DNA of 9,547 nucleotides, from positions 4,806 through 14,352 of the forward strand of contig PBHQ01000013.1 of assembly GCA_002719475.1 (NCBI GenBank), written 5' to 3'. Below the pieces are notes generated by a model, which saw only the letters and a program-made list of their open reading frames with translations, was not told the DNA's origin and searched no databases. Below are positions 7,267-9,547 of this stretch, one piece after another; the first letter of the stretch is position 1; every line of letters begins with the position of its first letter. The stretch is from Methanobacteriota archaeon (GTDB lineage: Archaea; Thermoplasmatota; Poseidoniia; Poseidoniales; Poseidoniaceae). A program made the translations under genes and the position numbers.

Positions 7267-7580
7267 TTGCTCGCCTCTAGAGTCTTTACCAGATTTTCAT
7301 ATTCTTCTCGCAATTCATCCTCTCTGTTAGCAAGCGTGGAAACGTGTTCTTCAATTCGCACCCTCCCATCTTCAAGTTCTTCTACCAATTTCTCAATTTC
7401 TTGAACTCTAACGAGAACTCCTCCCTTTTGTCGGTACACTGTATGGTCCTCTTGTTGAGTAGATAAAAGGCTCAGAGTTTCTTTGATTTCTCTAACTTGG
7501 TTGCTAAGGGCGCCTAGTTGTTGAGCTACCAATTGTATCTCCTGAACCACTTCTTGTATGCGAAGAGCGCTATCTTCCAT
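7263..7580 (-). CDS. pfdB: Prefoldin subunit beta (GimC beta)
   Basis: Prefoldin is the hexameric (alpha2-beta4) jellyfish-shaped cochaperone that binds unfolded proteins at the tips of its coiled coils and passes them to the thermosome. The product has the expected plan: an N-terminal coiled coil (about residues 1-45), a short beta-hairpin core with HTVYRQKGGVLVRV (about 46-59), and a C-terminal coiled coil to the end. I place the start at ATG 7580 (105 residues). A TTG at 7601 would add 7 residues, but the ATG has an AGGTGAT site exactly 7 nt upstream and fits the family length. The gene follows pcc1 by 24 bp and overlaps the DHH gene by 4 bp. Linkage with pcc1, eL43 and exosome genes is a known archaeal arrangement, which supports the call. 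Confidence 0.92.
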   Translation of the reverse strand: MEDSALRIQEVVQEIQLVAQQLGALSNQVREIKETLSLLSTQQEDHTVYRQKGGVLVRVQEIEKLVEELEDGRVRIEEHVSTLANREDELREEYENLVKTLEASK

Positions 7581-7583
7581 GTC

Positions 7584-7590
7584 ATCACCT
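7584..7590 (-). promoter_or_regulatory. Ribosome-binding site that decides the prefoldin beta start
   Basis: AGGTGAT on the minus strand is complementary to the anti-Shine-Dalgarno end of archaeal 16S rRNA (family consensus GGAGGTGATCC). Its AGG is 7 nt from the ATG at 7580, the same spacing seen for several neighbours. It lies inside the frame that would be coding if TTG 7601 were used, so it argues for the shorter protein. Confidence 0.75.
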
Positions 7591-7604
7591 ATTTCTGCCA
7601 AGGG

Positions 7605-7832
7605 CTATGAGTCAAGAATCCTCTCCTCAAGGATTGACATTACAGATTCTACAGCCTCTACAGAGCGCATCCTAGTATTCCACATTGCTCGAAGATCATT
7701 TGCTGCGTTTTCATTCAGTGAGAATGACAATTTATCTCCAGATATAGCAGGCTCAATTTCACCATGCATAGATGCTGCGAGTGACTCAACATTCAAACTA
7801 TGGATTTGAACTACAAGATTCCAGGAGGTCAT
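7605..7832 (-). CDS. pcc1: KEOPS complex subunit Pcc1
   Basis: Pcc1 is the small dimerisation subunit of KEOPS, which with Kae1, Bud32 and Cgi121 makes the universal t6A37 modification on ANN-decoding tRNAs. The 75-residue protein has the Pcc1 layout: a first strand (NLVVQIHS), a helix with ESLAASMHGEIEPA, a strand KLSFSLN, then a long helix with ANDLRAMWNTRMRSVEAVESVMSIL, in which the N-x-x-x-R-x-x-x-x-x-x family pattern is visible. Such short proteins are hard to assign alone, but the position between eL43 and prefoldin beta is the conserved archaeal location for pcc1. The ATG at 7832 has an AGG core 7 nt upstream, inside the 16-bp gap after eL43. The stop is TAG. Other KEOPS subunits are not in the window. 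Confidence 0.88.
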   Translation of the reverse strand: MTSWNLVVQIHSLNVESLAASMHGEIEPAISGDKLSFSLNENAANDLRAMWNTRMRSVEAVESVMSILEERILDS

Positions 7833-7848
7833 GCAACCACCTATTGAA

Positions 7849-8208
7849 TCACTCTTCCTCGTCTACTTCGCCCTCAGCAACTTTGCGCTCATAATCTAGG
7901 GCTGCTTGCTGAGCAATGAGTGCCATATCGGATGCAGTTGCTCCATCGACGCTTCTTCGAATAATCCTGTTATTTGCTTCAGAGGCGCGGGTGAAAGGCT
8001 CCCAAGCCCCGCCAGCAAAACTGTGTCCGCACTTACCACATGTCCAGATACCTACCGCATCACGCGAGACTTTCTGATATTGGCAAACAGGACAAGTATA
8101 CTTCCTTGCACGCTTGCGTAGAATCTTTCCAGCATTACGACGAACGCTGACTCCATAGCGCGGACCGAATCTGGCTGCGGCTCCAACTTTCTGGGTTCTC
8201 TTTGCCAT
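7849..8208 (-). CDS. rpl37ae: 50S ribosomal protein eL43 (L37Ae) with C-terminal extension
   Basis: eL43 is a zinc-ribbon protein of the archaeal/eukaryotic large ribosomal subunit. The N-terminus MAKRTQKVG...RFGPRYGVSVRR is family-standard, and the zinc ribbon is intact as C39-P-V-C42 and C57-G-K-C60, followed by the usual SFAGGAWEP. Archaeal homologues generally end soon after this point at about 80-90 residues. Here about 45 more residues follow, helical and then acidic (EGEVDEEE), for 119 in total. The frame is open to GTG 8217 and ATG 8214, but ATG 8208 gives the canonical start and lies 8 nt after a GGAG core formed by the end of rrp42. The rrp42 stop is 5 bp upstream. The tail may be a lineage trait; its role is unknown. 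Confidence 0.95.
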   Translation of the reverse strand: MAKRTQKVGAAARFGPRYGVSVRRNAGKILRKRARKYTCPVCQYQKVSRDAVGIWTCGKCGHSFAGGAWEPFTRASEANNRIIRRSVDGATASDMALIAQQAALDYERKVAEGEVDEEE

Positions 8209-8213
8209 ATTCA

Positions 8214-8993
8214 TCACTCCTGTGCGTGTACCATATCTCTGAGTTCAGCGCATCTTTTGCCTGCTTCAGCGAGTATCTCTGCGAATTCTGCCGGCGAAAG
8301 AACTCCTCTTAACCCCTTCTGCAAAGAGTGGAGGTGCCCCTCATCACCTAGGGTGATGTGAATCCTCTCATCTCCACCCAATTCTTCTTGCTCACATGCA
8401 TCGTAGACATAACGTCCGCCGGCCCTCTGGTATGAACACATAGTGGGAGTTGAAGATAATTCTAATTTGAAATCCTCTCCAACATCGAACCTCTCAGCAG
8501 GAACGACTGCGGTCCTAAGAGCAGCAATCGCCGCAGTAGCACATGCGTCGAAAATATTTCCTTTGTCAGAGAGAACGTGTAGATCAAGCATGACTCGCCA
8601 GACCTTCTCACCTGGTACTATACAAAGAGATTCCATATCTATACAGCCGCTTTCTCGAATTCCCCTGTCAACTACCCTGCCTAATTCAATAGATTCAGGG
8701 CTAGGTGGCCCAGGCTCATATTTTCGGTGTGCAACTGGACGCAATTCTGCACCGGTCATCAATGACCCGTGAGTTGGTCGGTCCGAATATGGAGTTGCAA
8801 CATCAAATTTTACTCCGGCATAAACGATAGTATCTCCCAATACCACTTTCGCACTACCTTCCGCATTGTACAATACGCCGGTCTCAAGAGTCATCTCCCT
8901 ACTTTGCCATCGGCTCCTGCCATCAATTCTCTTATCATGCTGGGCAAGATCTTGTAACTGCTGGCGTAATAGTTGAGGAACTAATTCAACCAT
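8214..8993 (-). CDS. rrp42: Exosome complex subunit Rrp42 (RNase PH fold, non-catalytic)
   Basis: Rrp42 pairs with Rrp41 in the hexameric RNase PH ring of the archaeal exosome, which degrades or tails RNA 3' to 5'. Rrp42 itself lacks the catalytic residues but helps shape the active site and bind RNA. The 259-residue product shows the family order: DKRIDGRSRWQSRE near the N-terminus, GSAKVVLGDTIVYAGVKF, MTGAELRPVAHRKYEPGPPSPESIELGRVVDRGIRES, VPGEKVWRVMLDLHVLSDKGNIFDACATAAIAALR, and a C-terminal GDEGHLHSLQKGLRG. The length is near the usual 260-275. The start is ambiguous: ATG 8993 lies 9 nt after a perfect GGAGGTGAT site, and an in-frame GTG at 8996 lies 6 nt after it; they differ by one residue. 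It overlaps rrp41 by one to four bases, so translational coupling is very likely. Confidence 0.95.
   Translation of the reverse strand: MVELVPQLLRQQLQDLAQHDKRIDGRSRWQSREMTLETGVLYNAEGSAKVVLGDTIVYAGVKFDVATPYSDRPTHGSLMTGAELRPVAHRKYEPGPPSPESIELGRVVDRGIRESGCIDMESLCIVPGEKVWRVMLDLHVLSDKGNIFDACATAAIAALRTAVVPAERFDVGEDFKLELSSTPTMCSYQRAGGRYVYDACEQEELGGDERIHITLGDEGHLHSLQKGLRGVLSPAEFAEILAEAGKRCAELRDMVHAQE
8217..8220 (-). promoter_or_regulatory. Ribosome-binding site that decides the eL43 start
   Basis: GGAG, formed by the last Gln-Glu codons of rrp42, lies 8 nt before ATG 8208. The two other in-frame start codons, GTG 8217 and ATG 8214, overlap or abut this site and cannot use it. It therefore supports the 119-residue MAKRT start. 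Confidence 0.65.
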
Positions 8994-9547
8994 CACTCAT
9001 CACCTCCGGCACTATCAAGCAAGGCTTGTTTCATTAGCTCATGAATCTCCCTTGCCGCCTTGAAGTTATATTGCGTAGCCAATTCATATTCTTCAACAGA
9101 TAAATCTCCATCCATTTGTAAGAAAGCAATTTCCCCAGTATTTGGCAATATCCCCATGGGTAAATCTGCTTGACCATAGTTATCTTCTGCCTTATCCAAA
9201 TCGAGTACTACTACGTCATCGACTTTACCGCTAGCAACACCCACAATCATGTCTTTCATGGGAATTCCTGCATTAGCAAGGGCAACGGAGGCGGCGGTAA
9301 TTCCTACACAACGTGTACCTGCTTCAGCAGCAAGTATCTCAATCTCAACTCTAATCTTGGAACGCGGGTATCTCTCAACCAGAACCACACTTTCCAATGC
9401 TTCAGCGGTAACCTTGCTTATTTCTCGGCTTCTTCGATTGAAACCAGGCCTGATTCTATCAGATGTAGAGAATGGAGCCATATTGTATCGAACGTCGATA
9501 ACTGCTCGGTCCTGGCGCTGAATCTTACGCGGGTGTGCTTCCATTGG
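8993..9547 (-). CDS. rrp41: Exosome complex subunit Rrp41, 5' end cut by window edge
   Basis: Rrp41 is the catalytic RNase PH subunit of the archaeal exosome, performing phosphorolytic 3'-5' RNA decay. The visible 184 residues correspond to the C-terminal three quarters of a protein of about 245. The frame is open to the right edge, and the methionine at 9544 is internal: the preceding codon is Pro and the segment (P)MEAHPRK aligns with the family's GP-x-E-x-HPR. Key parts are RYNMAPFS, the RNA-binding [37 protein letters not shown], and [12 protein letters not shown], which carries the catalytic aspartate. The C-terminal SAGGDE codons also form the rrp42 ribosome-binding site. rrp4 would be expected just upstream, outside the window. 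Confidence 0.97.
   Translation of the reverse strand, partial: PMEAHPRKIQRQDRAVIDVRYNMAPFSTSDRIRPGFNRRSREISKVTAEALESVVLVERYPRSKIRVEIEILAAEAGTRCVGITAASVALANAGIPMKDMIVGVASGKVDDVVVLDLDKAEDNYGQADLPMGILPNTGEIAFLQMDGDLSVEEYELATQYNFKAAREIHELMKQALLDSAGGDE
8999..9007 (-). promoter_or_regulatory. Consensus Shine-Dalgarno site for rrp42 inside rrp41
   Basis: GGAGGTGAT on the minus strand is the full consensus complement of the archaeal 16S 3' end, and it doubles as the Gly-Gly-Asp codons at the Rrp41 C-terminus. It precedes both candidate rrp42 starts, GTG 8996 (6 nt) and ATG 8993 (9 nt). It is the strongest ribosome-binding site in the window and supports coupled expression of the two exosome ring subunits. 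Confidence 0.8.

Noticed and set aside
7581..7601. TTG start at 7601 for prefoldin beta
   Set aside because: It would put a near-consensus AGGTGAT site inside the coding region, 7 nt before an in-frame ATG. TTG lacks its own ribosome-binding site.
9542..9544. Methionine at 9544 as the true Rrp41 start
   Set aside because: The frame continues to the window edge with a Pro codon, and the visible N-terminal residues match the family about 70 residues in, so the gene is truncated by the window.
1..9547. Search for a defence system, mobile element, CRISPR array, tRNA or other novel cassette
   Set aside because: Every stretch is covered by core housekeeping genes or short spacers. No direct repeats with regular spacing, transposase motifs or tRNA-like cloverleaf were seen on either strand.

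Overview
The window looks like a core housekeeping region of an archaeal chromosome. Prefoldin beta, a KEOPS Pcc1 subunit, ribosomal protein eL43, exosome subunits Rrp41 and Rrp42, EF-2 and archaeal-type uS7 and uS12 lie in two tightly packed minus-strand operons. Protein style, the acidic uS7 N-terminus, moderate GC and compact gene spacing would fit a Thermoplasmatota or marine group II (Poseidoniia-like) euryarchaeon. That placement is an impression from reading, not a computed phylogeny.

Layout. (1) Positions 1-2838, minus strand: a str-type operon, rps12 - rps7 - EF-2, with EF-2 running off the left edge. An 88-bp spacer between rps7 and EF-2 carries a perfect 9-bp hairpin. (2) 2839-2979: a 141-bp divergent intergenic region, the only obvious promoter space in the window. 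(3) 2980-5274, plus strand: a UbiD-family decarboxylase, plausibly the anhydromevalonate phosphate decarboxylase of the archaeal mevalonate pathway, followed by an unrecognised TPR-like protein. (4) 5267-9547, minus strand: the exosome superoperon in transcription order rrp41 (truncated by the right edge) - rrp42 - eL43 - pcc1 - prefoldin beta - DHH phosphoesterase - an unrecognised helical-repeat protein. Its genes overlap by 1-4 bases or are separated by at most 24 bp. The two unknown helical-repeat genes converge and overlap by 8 bp.

How the genes work together. The str operon supplies the 30S decoding centre and head (uS12, uS7) and the translocase that acts on it (EF-2). The exosome operon links RNA decay (Rrp41/Rrp42 hexameric ring), the large ribosomal subunit (eL43), tRNA t6A modification (KEOPS Pcc1) and protein folding (prefoldin). 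A DHH/DHHA1 phosphoesterase that may degrade short oligonucleotides is added at the end. In many euryarchaea rpoP lies between eL43 and pcc1; here there is no room for it.

Most minus-strand starts carry a Shine-Dalgarno core exactly 7 nt from the start codon, which helps decide starts for prefoldin beta, eL43 and Rrp42. I saw no tRNA or rRNA gene, CRISPR array, insertion sequence or defence system. No stretch longer than 300 bp lacks a gene. I found no convincing sign of a novel system; the least explained parts are the two TPR-like genes and the leader hairpins of the str operon.
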